This document shows, one piece after another, positions 35,931 to 43,988 of a stretch of DNA of 64,000 nucleotides. This stretch comes from Pseudomonas azerbaijanoccidentalis (lineage in GTDB: Bacteria > Pseudomonadota > Gammaproteobacteria > Pseudomonadales > Pseudomonadaceae). Below the pieces are notes generated by a model that was not told where the DNA came from, did no database searches, and worked only from the letters and a program-made list of their open reading frames with translations. How positions within the stretch are numbered: position 1 is the first letter of the stretch; every line of letters begins with the position of its first letter. Position numbers and translations under genes: made by a program. The DNA is taken from contig NZ_JAHSTU010000005.1 of the NCBI RefSeq assembly GCF_019145495.1, positions 186,001 to 250,000 of the forward strand, read 5' to 3'.

Positions 35931-36051
35931 AGGCTTTCACCTGGCCGCCGATTCGACACAGGCCAGATACGTCAGCGCATTCAAATGCAACCAAGGTTTG
36001 AAGGGGCTCAGCCAGACCCCCTGGCCAATGGCTTGCAACGGAGACATCACC

Positions 36052-37119
36052 ATGAAGATGGCACTGCAGAACAACACCCACGGCAAAAAAAGCCGTCGAC
36101 TGGTGCGTTCGTCGATCCTCGCCTTCACCCTGCTCGGCGCTATTGGCGTAGCCCATGGGCAGACGACCGCTGCCGGGCAACCCGCTGCGGACAGTGCCGG
36201 CACCTCTTACTCGGCGCCCTCTCCGTTCGGCCCTCTCAAGCATGTCAACGCCGGGCTGCTGAGCGTGGCGTATGCCGAAACGGGTCCGGCCGATGGTCCG
36301 GTGGTGATTCTTCTGCACGGCTGGCCCTACGACATTCACAGCTATGACGACGTCGCGCCGCTGCTGGCCGCCAAGGGCTATCGCGTGTTGATGCCGTATG
36401 CACGTGGTTACGGCGACACGCACTTCCTTTCTGAAAAAACCCTGCGCAATGGCCAGCCCGCGGCCCTGGCCAGCGATGTCATCGACTTCATGGATGCCCT
36501 GCACATCAAGCAAGCCGTGCTCGGTGGCTACGATTGGGGCGCACGCTCGGCGGATATCGTCTCGGCGCTGTGGCCGGAACGGGTCAAGGCGCTGGTGTCG
36601 GTCAGCGGCTACCTGATCGGCAATCAGGCGGCGGGCAAGAATCCATTGCCCCCCCAGGCTGAACTGCAATGGTGGTATCAGTTCTACTTCGCCACCGACC
36701 GTGGCCGCGCCGGTTACGAGAAAAACACCCATGACTTCGCCAAGCTGATCTGGCAACTGGCTTCGCCGAAATGGGCGTTCGACGACGCGACCTTCGACCG
36801 CAGTGCCAAGGCCCTGGAGAACCCTGACCACGTCGACATTACCGTCTTCAACTACCGCTGGCGCCTGGGCCTGGTGCAAGGGGAAAGCCGCTACGAGGCG
36901 CTGGAGCAGAAACTGGCCACGGCGCCCTCCATCAGCGTCCCGACCATCACCCTTGAAGGCGACGCCAATGGCGCCCCGCACCCCAAGCCTGAGGACTACG
37001 CCAAACGCTTTACCGGCAAATACGAGTTCCGCCTGATCAACGGCGGCATTGGCCACAACCTGCCGCAGGAAGATCCAAAGGCCTTCGCCAAGGCGGTGAT
37101 CGACGCGGATCACCTTTAA
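36052..37119 (+). CDS. Exported epoxide-hydrolase-like alpha/beta hydrolase
   Basis: A 355-residue precursor with a signal peptide (residues about 14-36, SRRLVRSSILAFTLLGAIG then VAHGQ). The oxyanion motif is LLHGWPYDIHSY (HGWP, residue about 89). The nucleophile elbow is GGYDWGARSAD with Asp161 rather than Ser, and the catalytic His335 is in GGIGHNLPQE. Asp as nucleophile plus HGWP is the epoxide hydrolase/dehalogenase pattern. The export signal is unusual for this group and suggests detoxification of external epoxides or another periplasmic role. GGAG before the ATG at 36052 decides the start. Confidence 0.8.
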   Translation: MKMALQNNTHGKKSRRLVRSSILAFTLLGAIGVAHGQTTAAGQPAADSAGTSYSAPSPFGPLKHVNAGLLSVAYAETGPADGPVVILLHGWPYDIHSYDDVAPLLAAKGYRVLMPYARGYGDTHFLSEKTLRNGQPAALASDVIDFMDALHIKQAVLGGYDWGARSADIVSALWPERVKALVSVSGYLIGNQAAGKNPLPPQAELQWWYQFYFATDRGRAGYEKNTHDFAKLIWQLASPKWAFDDATFDRSAKALENPDHVDITVFNYRWRLGLVQGESRYEALEQKLATAPSISVPTITLEGDANGAPHPKPEDYAKRFTGKYEFRLINGGIGHNLPQEDPKAFAKAVIDADHL

Positions 37120-37132
37120 CATCGAAATGGCG

Positions 37133-37158
37133 CGCGCAGAGATCTTGGCCTCTGCGCG
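37133..37158. terminator. GC-rich hairpin between convergent genes
   Basis: CGCGCAGAG (37133-37141) pairs with CTCTGCGCG (37150-37158). It lies between the hydrolase stop (37119) and the convergent GFA gene stop (37162). There is no T-tract, so it may be a weak or Rho-assisted terminator. Confidence 0.5.
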
Positions 37159-37161
37159 GGT

Positions 37162-37557
37162 TCACTCGTCCTCAGTACGCCCGGTGCCGTCACGATCACG
37201 CTCGTAGCGCCGCGCGAGCGCAAACGCCGGCAACCACGACTCGCGACGAAGGGTCCAGAGCTCATAGGTGGGTTTGAATTGGTCGGGCGCATCGAGCGAA
37301 CCCAGGCTCACTTCGATCTCATCGCCGGACCGACCGAAAACCGACGAGCCGCAACGCGGGCAAAAATGCCGACCGGCGTAGTCGCGCGTTTCACCCTCGA
37401 CAGTCACCGCGTCCTCAGGAAAAATCGCCGCCGCGAGAAACAACGCGCCGTGGTGCTTGCGGCAGTCCAGGCAATGACAAATTCCCACCCGATAAGGGCT
37501 TCCTGCCGCCACAAACCTCACGTTGCCGCATAGGCAACCGCCGGTAAATCGTTCCAT
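37162..37557 (-). CDS. GFA-family (CENP-V/glutathione-dependent formaldehyde-activating-like) protein
   Basis: A 131-residue zinc protein of the GFA fold. The cysteine clusters are GGCLCGNVRF (Cys8, Cys10), ICHCLDCRKHHG (three cysteines) and HFCPRCGSSVFG (two cysteines), the standard set for two zinc ions. The name derives from Paracoccus Gfa, which binds formaldehyde-glutathione adducts; most homologues have no known reaction. Length and motif spacing are normal. Confidence 0.87.
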   Translation of the reverse strand: MERFTGGCLCGNVRFVAAGSPYRVGICHCLDCRKHHGALFLAAAIFPEDAVTVEGETRDYAGRHFCPRCGSSVFGRSGDEIEVSLGSLDAPDQFKPTYELWTLRRESWLPAFALARRYERDRDGTGRTEDE

Positions 37558-37672
37558 GCTGAGCCTCCTCTGACTTGCCTTGCCTTTGTCACAAACCTGT
37601 CATTCACGCCTGATAAGGTCCCGGCGCGTCCCCGCCTCCGGGGCGACGCCCTTCTTCAAGGTGACATTCCAG

Positions 37673-38662
37673 GTGTATTCAAGTTCGACTCGCAAACAGA
37701 TCATCCTCCGATCCAGTGATATGGGCTGCGACGACTTTGGCGCGTTGTTCTCGAAAATGTTCGGCAATCTCTATTCCGATTCCCCGCCGCCACCGAAAAA
37801 CATCATCATCGGTGGTGTCTACGGTCGGCACGACGGCGTCAGTTTCCGCCGCATGCACTACCGCGGCGACTTCTCGGTGGCCTTTCCCGCGCCCCTCGAC
37901 GAGATCACTTTCGTCATCCCTACCGCCGGCAAGATCATCTTCAACCACGCCACCGAATCGGTCGGCATTGCCCACGTCGGCCTCGCCATCGATAAGGCCG
38001 ACGTGCGCTCTGTACGCTTCGTCGACAACCATGCCCAGCACGGGGTTTCGATCAATCGCGGATTGTTGACCGAACGTCTGTCGACGTTGCTGGGCAAGCC
38101 GATCCTGAAGAAAGTGGTGTTCGAACCCGTGGTGGACTTGCAGGCTTCGGCCTTCCAGAGCATCAGGGCCTTGGTGGAACTGGCCACGGGTGCCGAGTTC
38201 GACCTGCTGATGAACACCGGTTCACTGATGCCTTCGCGCCTGAGGGAAATGTTGATTGATGCCGTGCTGGAAGCCTGGCCGCATAATTTCACGCAAGCGC
38301 TTCAGCGCCCGGCGCCACTGATTGCGCCGCGCCATGTGAAGCTTGCGGTGGAATACATTCAGGAGCATCCCGACAGCCTGGTCAGCGGTACAGAACTGGC
38401 GAGCATGACGAACGTCAGCCTGCGCGCGTTGCAGGACGGGTTTCGACATTTCGTCGGCACCTCGATCGTTGCCTACCAGCGCCAAGTGCGCCTTGAGCGC
38501 GCCTACGATGTGCTCGCCCAAGGCATCTCGCCTTCCGTGACCGATGTGGCGTTGCAGTACGGATTCAGCAATGTCGGCAGGTTTTGCCAGTACTTCCAGT
38601 CAGCTTACGGCGTCAGCCCCGCTGAGGTCCGAAAGGGTTTGCGAAGCCAACACGCGGGTTGA
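37673..38662 (+). CDS. AraC-family transcriptional regulator (AraC_binding_2 type)
   Basis: A protein of up to 329 residues. The N-terminal sensor (to about residue 210) lacks obvious sugar-binding motifs and resembles the AraC_binding_2 domain of FeaR-like regulators. The C-terminal HTH pair is at about 220-325 (SGTELASMTNVSLRALQDGF and SVTDVALQYGFSNVGRFCQYF). The start is uncertain: a GTG at 37673 has AAGGTGA upstream and adds a plausible strand (QIILRSSD), while an ATG at 37721 has no clear ribosome-binding site. No divergent partner exists; its targets are unknown. It ends just before a REP-type hairpin. Confidence 0.82.
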   Translation: MYSSSTRKQIILRSSDMGCDDFGALFSKMFGNLYSDSPPPPKNIIIGGVYGRHDGVSFRRMHYRGDFSVAFPAPLDEITFVIPTAGKIIFNHATESVGIAHVGLAIDKADVRSVRFVDNHAQHGVSINRGLLTERLSTLLGKPILKKVVFEPVVDLQASAFQSIRALVELATGAEFDLLMNTGSLMPSRLREMLIDAVLEAWPHNFTQALQRPAPLIAPRHVKLAVEYIQEHPDSLVSGTELASMTNVSLRALQDGFRHFVGTSIVAYQRQVRLERAYDVLAQGISPSVTDVALQYGFSNVGRFCQYFQSAYGVSPAEVRKGLRSQHAG

Positions 38663-38691
38663 TACCCGAACCGCCAACCCAACACACATCC

Positions 38692-38727
38692 CCTGTGGGA
38701 GCGAGCAGGCTCGCTCCCACATTTTTA
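38692..38727. terminator. REP-type palindrome acting as bidirectional terminator
   Basis: TGTGGGAGCGAG (38694-38705) and CTCGCTCCCACA (38710-38721) form a perfect 12-bp stem with loop CAGG, followed by ATTTTTA. This is the classic Pseudomonas GTGGGAGCGAG REP sequence. It lies between convergent genes ending at 38662 and 38733. Confidence 0.8.
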
Positions 38728-38732
38728 TGAGG

Positions 38733-40652
38733 TCAGAACTGGTAACTGGCCTTGAGCCCGCCGCTGAAACCGTGGCTGTCGCCCCCGCCACTGGCACCGA
38801 CCTCGGCCCCCACGCTAAGCGCCCCGAGGTTGGCCATCAGGTTGACGCCGCCGGTGAACTGGTCGCGATTGTCGAAGGCCGCGCGCTGCTCGATATCCAG
38901 ACCCAGCAGATGGCCTTCACTGTCAACCTGGTGATCGCCAAGCACATGCTCGTAACCGACCTGGACGCCCGGCACCAACTGCCAGGCCCCGACGTCCACC
39001 GCAGCAAACGAAGCGTTCAAATTAGCCACAGCACTGCGACGGGTTTCCTGAATCCCATCGACATCGAGCGCCAGGTCGCTGCCTTTTTCCTGGAAGCCCG
39101 ACAGGTCCAGATGACTGATGCGCACGCCCAGGCTCGGTTCCAGAATCATGCCATTGACCGGCAAGCGATAGCCCAGCGCAAGCGTTGCGCCGGTGAGGTT
39201 GCCATGGCTGTCGCCCTTGGCCGTGCCCAGACCGCCACCGAGTTCGCGTTTGCTGTCGTAATCCAGCCAGCCGGCGCTGGCGTCCGCATCCACAAACAGG
39301 CCACGCTCCAGACCGTTCGGCGCGTAACGGGCACCCGCGCTGAAGAACGTCAGGTCGGTATCCGCCTCACCACCGGCGCCGCCGACACTGCCGCGGCTGT
39401 AGCCAAATCCGGCGTGAGCGCTGAGTTGATCGGAGAAACGCTGGGTCAGGCCTACCATCAAGCCCTGACTGTGTTCGTTGCTGCTTTGGGCATGGGATGA
39501 GCCGTCGGTGCCCAGATAACCTGCCAGGCCCGTGCTCCACAAACGGTATTGACCGACCTTGAGGTCGGTGCCGCTGGTGAACGGCGCGGCAGCTTGTTCG
39601 ATCATCGCGCCCTGACGCAGCAAATAGCTGGCGGCGTCGGCGTGCACTTGGCCGCCCACGGTGGACTGCACGCCCCCGAGGTCGCCGGCATCAATGGCCG
39701 ATTGCAGGTAATAGTTGTAAGCCGTGTAGCTGCCCGACAGGTTGCTGTTTTGCAATTGCTGCAGCAGCTGCGCGCCGGCGGCGGCGTTGCCCAGCAGACC
39801 TTGCTGGCCGGGCAGACTGTTGAAATACACCATCTTGCCGCGAAGTACGTAAATGGTTTCCTGGGACAAACCCAGGCCTTGCTTGAGGTAGTTGTCCATG
39901 CTGCCGTATTGCGCGGTCACTTCATCCAGGCCCGCTTGCAGGTAACTGGCCTCCACGCCGAGCAGCGGCGCATAAATGGCCGCCATGCTCGGTGGCAACG
40001 CCGCCAGGGTGGCCGCCACTCGAGCGGCGGTGTAGTCGTTGGTCGCCAGGTAATTGCTCATGATCGTCGAGCTGTCGACCCCGGCGATGCTCAGCAAGAC
40101 GGCGGCGGTCCAGCCCGTGCGGTCCTTGCCGGCGGTGCAATGGAACAGCGCGGCGCCGTCCACCCCGGCCAGCTCATTGAACAGTCGGCTGAACTGGCTG
40201 CGCATTCCGGCGTCACTGACGAACGCACGGTTGGTTTCCTGCATCATCGAAATCGCTTCAGCGGCGCTGTGAAATGAAATATTGGTGATGTTCGAGCCGG
40301 ACGTGGTGGCGCCAATGATGTCGATGTTGCTGTAGGTGGCGCCCGCGATCAGCGTGTCGGGGGTGGCGGCAATTTCGCTGGGCGTGCGCAGGTCGTAGAT
40401 CGCTTTGATGCCCAGACCGTTGAGAGTCGCCAGGTCTGAAGCCGAGGGCGTCAGCGCATTGGAGCGATAGAACACGCCGGCGCGCATAGTGCCGTCGTTG
40501 GCCGTGGAATAAGCGCTGGTGGTGCCGGCGATATCGCGAAAGTTGTCGATGCCCTTAAGGCGCGGCGTATCGAGCGGGACGGTTTCGGCAGCCTGGGCGG
40601 CCGCGATGGAAAGGCTCAAAACCGACAGCGAACACAGTAGACGTTGAAACAC
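38733..40652 (-). CDS. Autotransporter with an MptpB-like tyrosine/lipid phosphatase passenger
   Basis: A 639-residue fusion. Residues 1-22 are a signal peptide (LLCSLSVLSLSIAAAQAAE). Residues about 30-280 are a Y_phosphatase3 domain: GIDNFRDIAG near the start, IYDLRTPSE, and the P-loop HCTAGKDRTG with Cys172 and Arg178 (C-x5-R). The P-loop wording is that of MptpB/LipA phosphatases, which act on phosphotyrosine and on phosphoinositides. A helical linker (about 285-360) leads to a C-terminal autotransporter barrel (about 365-639) ending GFSGGLKASYQF. The protein should thus place an active phosphatase outside the cell. The start is a GTG (40650-40652) with GAGG upstream. It is a single gene, ending at a REP terminator. 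Confidence 0.85.
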   Translation of the reverse strand: MFQRLLCSLSVLSLSIAAAQAAETVPLDTPRLKGIDNFRDIAGTTSAYSTANDGTMRAGVFYRSNALTPSASDLATLNGLGIKAIYDLRTPSEIAATPDTLIAGATYSNIDIIGATTSGSNITNISFHSAAEAISMMQETNRAFVSDAGMRSQFSRLFNELAGVDGAALFHCTAGKDRTGWTAAVLLSIAGVDSSTIMSNYLATNDYTAARVAATLAALPPSMAAIYAPLLGVEASYLQAGLDEVTAQYGSMDNYLKQGLGLSQETIYVLRGKMVYFNSLPGQQGLLGNAAAGAQLLQQLQNSNLSGSYTAYNYYLQSAIDAGDLGGVQSTVGGQVHADAASYLLRQGAMIEQAAAPFTSGTDLKVGQYRLWSTGLAGYLGTDGSSHAQSSNEHSQGLMVGLTQRFSDQLSAHAGFGYSRGSVGGAGGEADTDLTFFSAGARYAPNGLERGLFVDADASAGWLDYDSKRELGGGLGTAKGDSHGNLTGATLALGYRLPVNGMILEPSLGVRISHLDLSGFQEKGSDLALDVDGIQETRRSAVANLNASFAAVDVGAWQLVPGVQVGYEHVLGDHQVDSEGHLLGLDIEQRAAFDNRDQFTGGVNLMANLGALSVGAEVGASGGGDSHGFSGGLKASYQF

Positions 40653-40913
40653 GATGCTGCCTCATTCAATGCGTTGGGCTGGCCACTATCTGTGCCGAAG
40701 TGATACTGAATATGACAAATTGGCGAGCACCGGAAATCGCTGCGCGAATAGTCCGCCTGGTGCGTGTTCTGTCCTTTTACGACGCACGAACGCGCACTCC
40801 CAGCACTGACTGCCCATCACACGGAGAACGATTTGAAACCGTTTTAAAGACAATCATCCAAGACTCGCGTGCTACCTGCCGAGTGATTGAAAATCTGGAT
40901 GATGAGTAGAAAA

Positions 40914-40988
40914 TGGCAGGGGCGGCTGGATTCGAACCAACGCATGGCAGGATCAAAACCTGCTGCCTTACCGCTTGGCGACGCCCCT
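40914..40988 (-). tRNA. tRNA-Gln (anticodon UUG)
   Basis: On the minus strand the acceptor stem AGGGGCG pairs with CGCCCCT, followed by discriminator G and an encoded CCA. The D-arm has GCCAAGCGGTAAGGC, the anticodon stem-loop is GCAGGTTTTGATCCTGC with anticodon TTG, and the T-arm carries GGTTCGAATCC. The length of 75 with CCA is normal for tRNA-Gln. It appears to be a single tRNA gene with no cluster around it. Confidence 0.93.
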
Positions 40989-41347
40989 GTAGCTGTTGCT
41001 GTGAGTGCCTGGCACTCGTTTCTGACTTTGCAGCGTGCAAGCCCTGGGAGGGCCCCTGCGAAAGTGCGCGAAATTTAACAACTTTCGTGGCTTCTGGGAA
41101 GCCCTGCGTAAACATTTTTTGATTTAAAACAGCCAGTTATCGTCAACGGCGCGACGCCAGCCCGCTTGCAACCAGCCTGCGCACGGCATTCAACATTTTT
41201 ATGCTCCCTGAGCATTCTCTAAAACAGAACAAAAGCTTCTTAATTATTCAGTTTTGCAAAAGACCACTGAAGATTACTTTGGCGTCAGGTTTGAAAGGCA
41301 CACCGGCCCGCACCGGCTGCCACATTCGTTTACTTGAGGTAGGTCCC
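40989..41347. other. Intergenic region upstream of tRNA-Gln and aldehyde dehydrogenase
   Basis: This 359-base gap separates the leftward tRNA from the rightward aldehyde dehydrogenase and must hold both promoters. It has AT-rich stretches at about 41100-41125 and 41210-41250. I see no gene, repeat or attachment-site duplication in it. Confidence 0.4.
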
Positions 41348-42754
41348 ATGTCCGAACAATCCCTGGCTGTGCACTCCCCTTTTGATGGCGCTATCGTCGG
41401 CCACGTGGCCGTTTCTACCGCGGCCGATATCGAGCGGGCACTGAGCGTGGCCCATGGCATTTTCCGCGACCGCAGCCAGTGGTTGTCCAAGCCTCGGCGG
41501 ATTGAAATCCTGCAGCGTGCCGCCCAATTGATCGAGTCACGCAAAGTGGCGATTGCCACCCAGGCGGCCAGCGAAGGCGGCAAGCCGTTGAAGGACTCGA
41601 TCACCGAAGTCGAGCGTGGCATCGACGGCATCCTCAATTGCATTGAAGTGCTGCGCACCGAAGGCGGCCATGTGATCCCGATGGGGCTGAACGCTACGTC
41701 GGCCAACCGCGTGGCTTTTACCCAATACGAACCGATCGGTGTGGTCGCGGCTGTCTCGGCCTTCAACCACCCGTTCAACTTGATCGTCCATCAAGTGGTG
41801 CCGGCGATTGCCGTCAGTGCGCCCGTGGTCGTCAAGCCGGCGGCCAACACCCCGCTGAGCTGCCAGACTTTGCTCGATATTCTCGCCGAGGCCGGCCTGC
41901 CCAAAGGCTGGGCGCAAATGGTGCTGCCGACCGACAACGCCATCACCGGCAAACTGGTGTCGGACCCACGGGTAGGATTTTTCAGCTTCATCGGCTCGGC
42001 GGCGGTGGGCTGGATGTTGCGCTCGACCCTGGCCCCGGGCACCCGCTGCGCGCTGGAGCACGGTGGCGTGGCACCGGTGATTCTCGCGGCGGATGCCGAC
42101 CTTGACGACGCCCTGCCGCGTATTGCCCGTGGCGGTTTCTGGCACGCCGGCCAGGCTTGCGTGAGCGTGCAACGGATTTTCTGCCATCGCAGCATCGCCG
42201 AGCAGGTCGCCGAGCGACTGGGCCAATCGGCCGACGCGATGTTGGTGGGTGACCCGACCGAGATGGCGACCGACGTCGGCCCGCTGATCGCCGAACGTGA
42301 AGTCAATCGTGTAGGCCAATGGGTGAACGACGCCGTTGCCGGTGGCGCCCGCTTGATCGCCGGTGGCCGCGCACTCGGCAACAACTGTTATGCGCCGACC
42401 GTGCTGCTCAATCCGGCCCTGGACTCGAACGTGATGCAAAAAGAAGTCTTCGGCCCCGTGGTAGCGGTGTACGCCTACGACGATCTGGCAGAAGCCATCC
42501 AGCTGGCCAACGCCCTGCCCTATGCCTTTCAGGCGGCGGTTTTCACTCGCGACCTGGACACTGCCATGCAGTGCTATCAGGACCTGGATGCCACGGCGGT
42601 AATGGTCAACGAAAACACTTTGTTCCGCGTCGACTGGATGCCGTTCGCCGGCGCACGCCTGTCCGGCCATGGCGTGGGCGGTATTCCTCACACCATGAAA
42701 GAGATGCAGGTCGAAAAAATGATGGTCTGGCGTTCGCGAGCGGTGCGCGGCTGA
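41348..42754 (+). CDS. Aldehyde dehydrogenase family protein
   Basis: A 468-residue NAD(P)-dependent aldehyde dehydrogenase. The catalytic residues are present: Asn140 (SAFNHPFNL), Glu237 (LEHGGVAP) and Cys271 (FWHAGQACVSVQRIF). The EHGG wording instead of the usual ELGG sets it in a branch that includes phosphonoacetaldehyde and lactaldehyde dehydrogenase-like enzymes; the substrate is uncertain. The start at 41348 follows GAGGTAGGTCCC and gives a standard N-terminus; the frame stays open 147 bases upstream. It stands alone, and a hairpin follows it at 42807-42829. Confidence 0.85.
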   Translation: MSEQSLAVHSPFDGAIVGHVAVSTAADIERALSVAHGIFRDRSQWLSKPRRIEILQRAAQLIESRKVAIATQAASEGGKPLKDSITEVERGIDGILNCIEVLRTEGGHVIPMGLNATSANRVAFTQYEPIGVVAAVSAFNHPFNLIVHQVVPAIAVSAPVVVKPAANTPLSCQTLLDILAEAGLPKGWAQMVLPTDNAITGKLVSDPRVGFFSFIGSAAVGWMLRSTLAPGTRCALEHGGVAPVILAADADLDDALPRIARGGFWHAGQACVSVQRIFCHRSIAEQVAERLGQSADAMLVGDPTEMATDVGPLIAEREVNRVGQWVNDAVAGGARLIAGGRALGNNCYAPTVLLNPALDSNVMQKEVFGPVVAVYAYDDLAEAIQLANALPYAFQAAVFTRDLDTAMQCYQDLDATAVMVNENTLFRVDWMPFAGARLSGHGVGGIPHTMKEMQVEKMMVWRSRAVRG

Positions 42755-42806
42755 ACGGCGTGCCGTTCAACTTCCACCAGTCCTTCACGCAGACCGATTG
42801 ATCGGA

Positions 42807-42829
42807 CTGCCGGCCTGGGTCGCCGGCAG
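42807..42829 (+). terminator. Hairpin after the aldehyde dehydrogenase
   Basis: CTGCCGGC (42807-42814) pairs with GCCGGCAG (42822-42829) around a 7-base loop, 52 bases after the stop codon. No T-tract follows, so termination is only probable. Confidence 0.45.
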
Positions 42830-42961
42830 ATCTACATACCAAAGCGTTAGTTTCAAACACCCATGTCTGGTGGTCAGTGCCCTGCTTTGCCCATAAATTT
42901 TCCACATCCGGGGAAACATCCTCGGGCCGTGCCGGCGCTCCCTCTAGAACTCACATGAGTA

Positions 42962-43951
42962 ATGAACATGACTGACGAGACAAGCGGAACCACACGCCGT
43001 GGTTTGATCACCACCGGAGCCATGGCTGCAGCCCTGGCGGTGACATTGCCTGCGCTGGCGGCGCAGCAGACATCGGCATCGACAACCGCCGCTGCGGGCG
43101 GCAAAAGCGACGGCAGTGCCAGTGGTTCGGGGATGATCACCGTCAAGGACGGCACGCAGATTTTCTACAAGGATTGGGGCAGCGGTCAGCCGATCGTATT
43201 CCACCACGGCTGGCCACTGTCCAGTGACGACTGGGATGCGCAAATGCTGTTCTTCCTCAGCAAGGGTTTTCGCGTCATCGCCCACGATCGCCGTGGTCAT
43301 GGCCGCTCCTCCCAGACCGCTGTCGGCAACGAAATGGACACCTACGCCGCCGACGTCGCTGAACTGATGGCGCACTTGAATATCAGGAATGCCGTGCACA
43401 TCGGTCACTCCACCGGTGGCGGTGAAGTGGCCCGTTATGTGGCGCGACATGGCCGTGGTCGCGTGGCCAAAGCGGTATTGATCGGTGCAGTGCCGCCGAT
43501 CATGCTGCGTACCGCGAAAAATCCGGGCGGTATTCCAATGGACGTCTTCGACGGCTTGCGCAAAGCCGTGGCGGAGAATCGCACTCAGTTTTATCGCGAG
43601 TTTCCGAGCGGGCCGTTCTACGGTTTCAATCGCCCCGGCGCGAAAGTCTCCGAAGCGATCATCGACAACTGGTGGCGCCAGGGCATGACCGGCGGGATCA
43701 AGGCGCAGTACGACTGCATCAAAGCCTTCTCGGAAACCGACTTCACCGATGACCTGAAAAACATCGAGGTGCCGACCCTGGTACTGCACGGTGAAGACGA
43801 CCAGATCGTACCGATCGCCGACTCGGCGCAGCTGTCGATCAAACTGCTGCGACACGGCACATTGAAAACCTACCCGGGCCTGCCCCACGGCATGTGCACG
43901 ACCAATGGCGACGTGATCAACGCTGACCTCCTGGCGTTCATCAAGGCTTGA
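42962..43951 (+). CDS. Exported alpha/beta hydrolase (non-heme chloroperoxidase-like)
   Basis: A 329-residue protein with a twin-arginine-type leader (TTRRGLITTGAMAAALAVTLP, residues about 10-30, RR at 12-13), suggesting folded export by Tat. The hydrolase core has FHHGWPLSSDDWD (oxyanion), GHSTGGGEVARYV with nucleophile Ser150, an acid in LHGEDDQIVP and the catalytic His in GLPHGMCTT. The DRRGHGRS and GHSTGGGE motifs are those of cofactor-free haloperoxidases/perhydrolases such as CpoF. The natural substrate is unknown. An in-frame ATG at 42968 is an alternative start. A histidine kinase gene follows after 37 bases on the same strand. Confidence 0.85.
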   Translation: MNMTDETSGTTRRGLITTGAMAAALAVTLPALAAQQTSASTTAAAGGKSDGSASGSGMITVKDGTQIFYKDWGSGQPIVFHHGWPLSSDDWDAQMLFFLSKGFRVIAHDRRGHGRSSQTAVGNEMDTYAADVAELMAHLNIRNAVHIGHSTGGGEVARYVARHGRGRVAKAVLIGAVPPIMLRTAKNPGGIPMDVFDGLRKAVAENRTQFYREFPSGPFYGFNRPGAKVSEAIIDNWWRQGMTGGIKAQYDCIKAFSETDFTDDLKNIEVPTLVLHGEDDQIVPIADSAQLSIKLLRHGTLKTYPGLPHGMCTTNGDVINADLLAFIKA

Positions 43952-43988
43952 TGCCCTTGGGCGGCGGCAGCACCGCAAGAGGCGGATC

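Noticed and set aside
40914..41347. An integration site at the tRNA-Gln gene
   Set aside because: No integrase gene, no repeated tRNA 3' end and no mobile-element genes are seen on either side.
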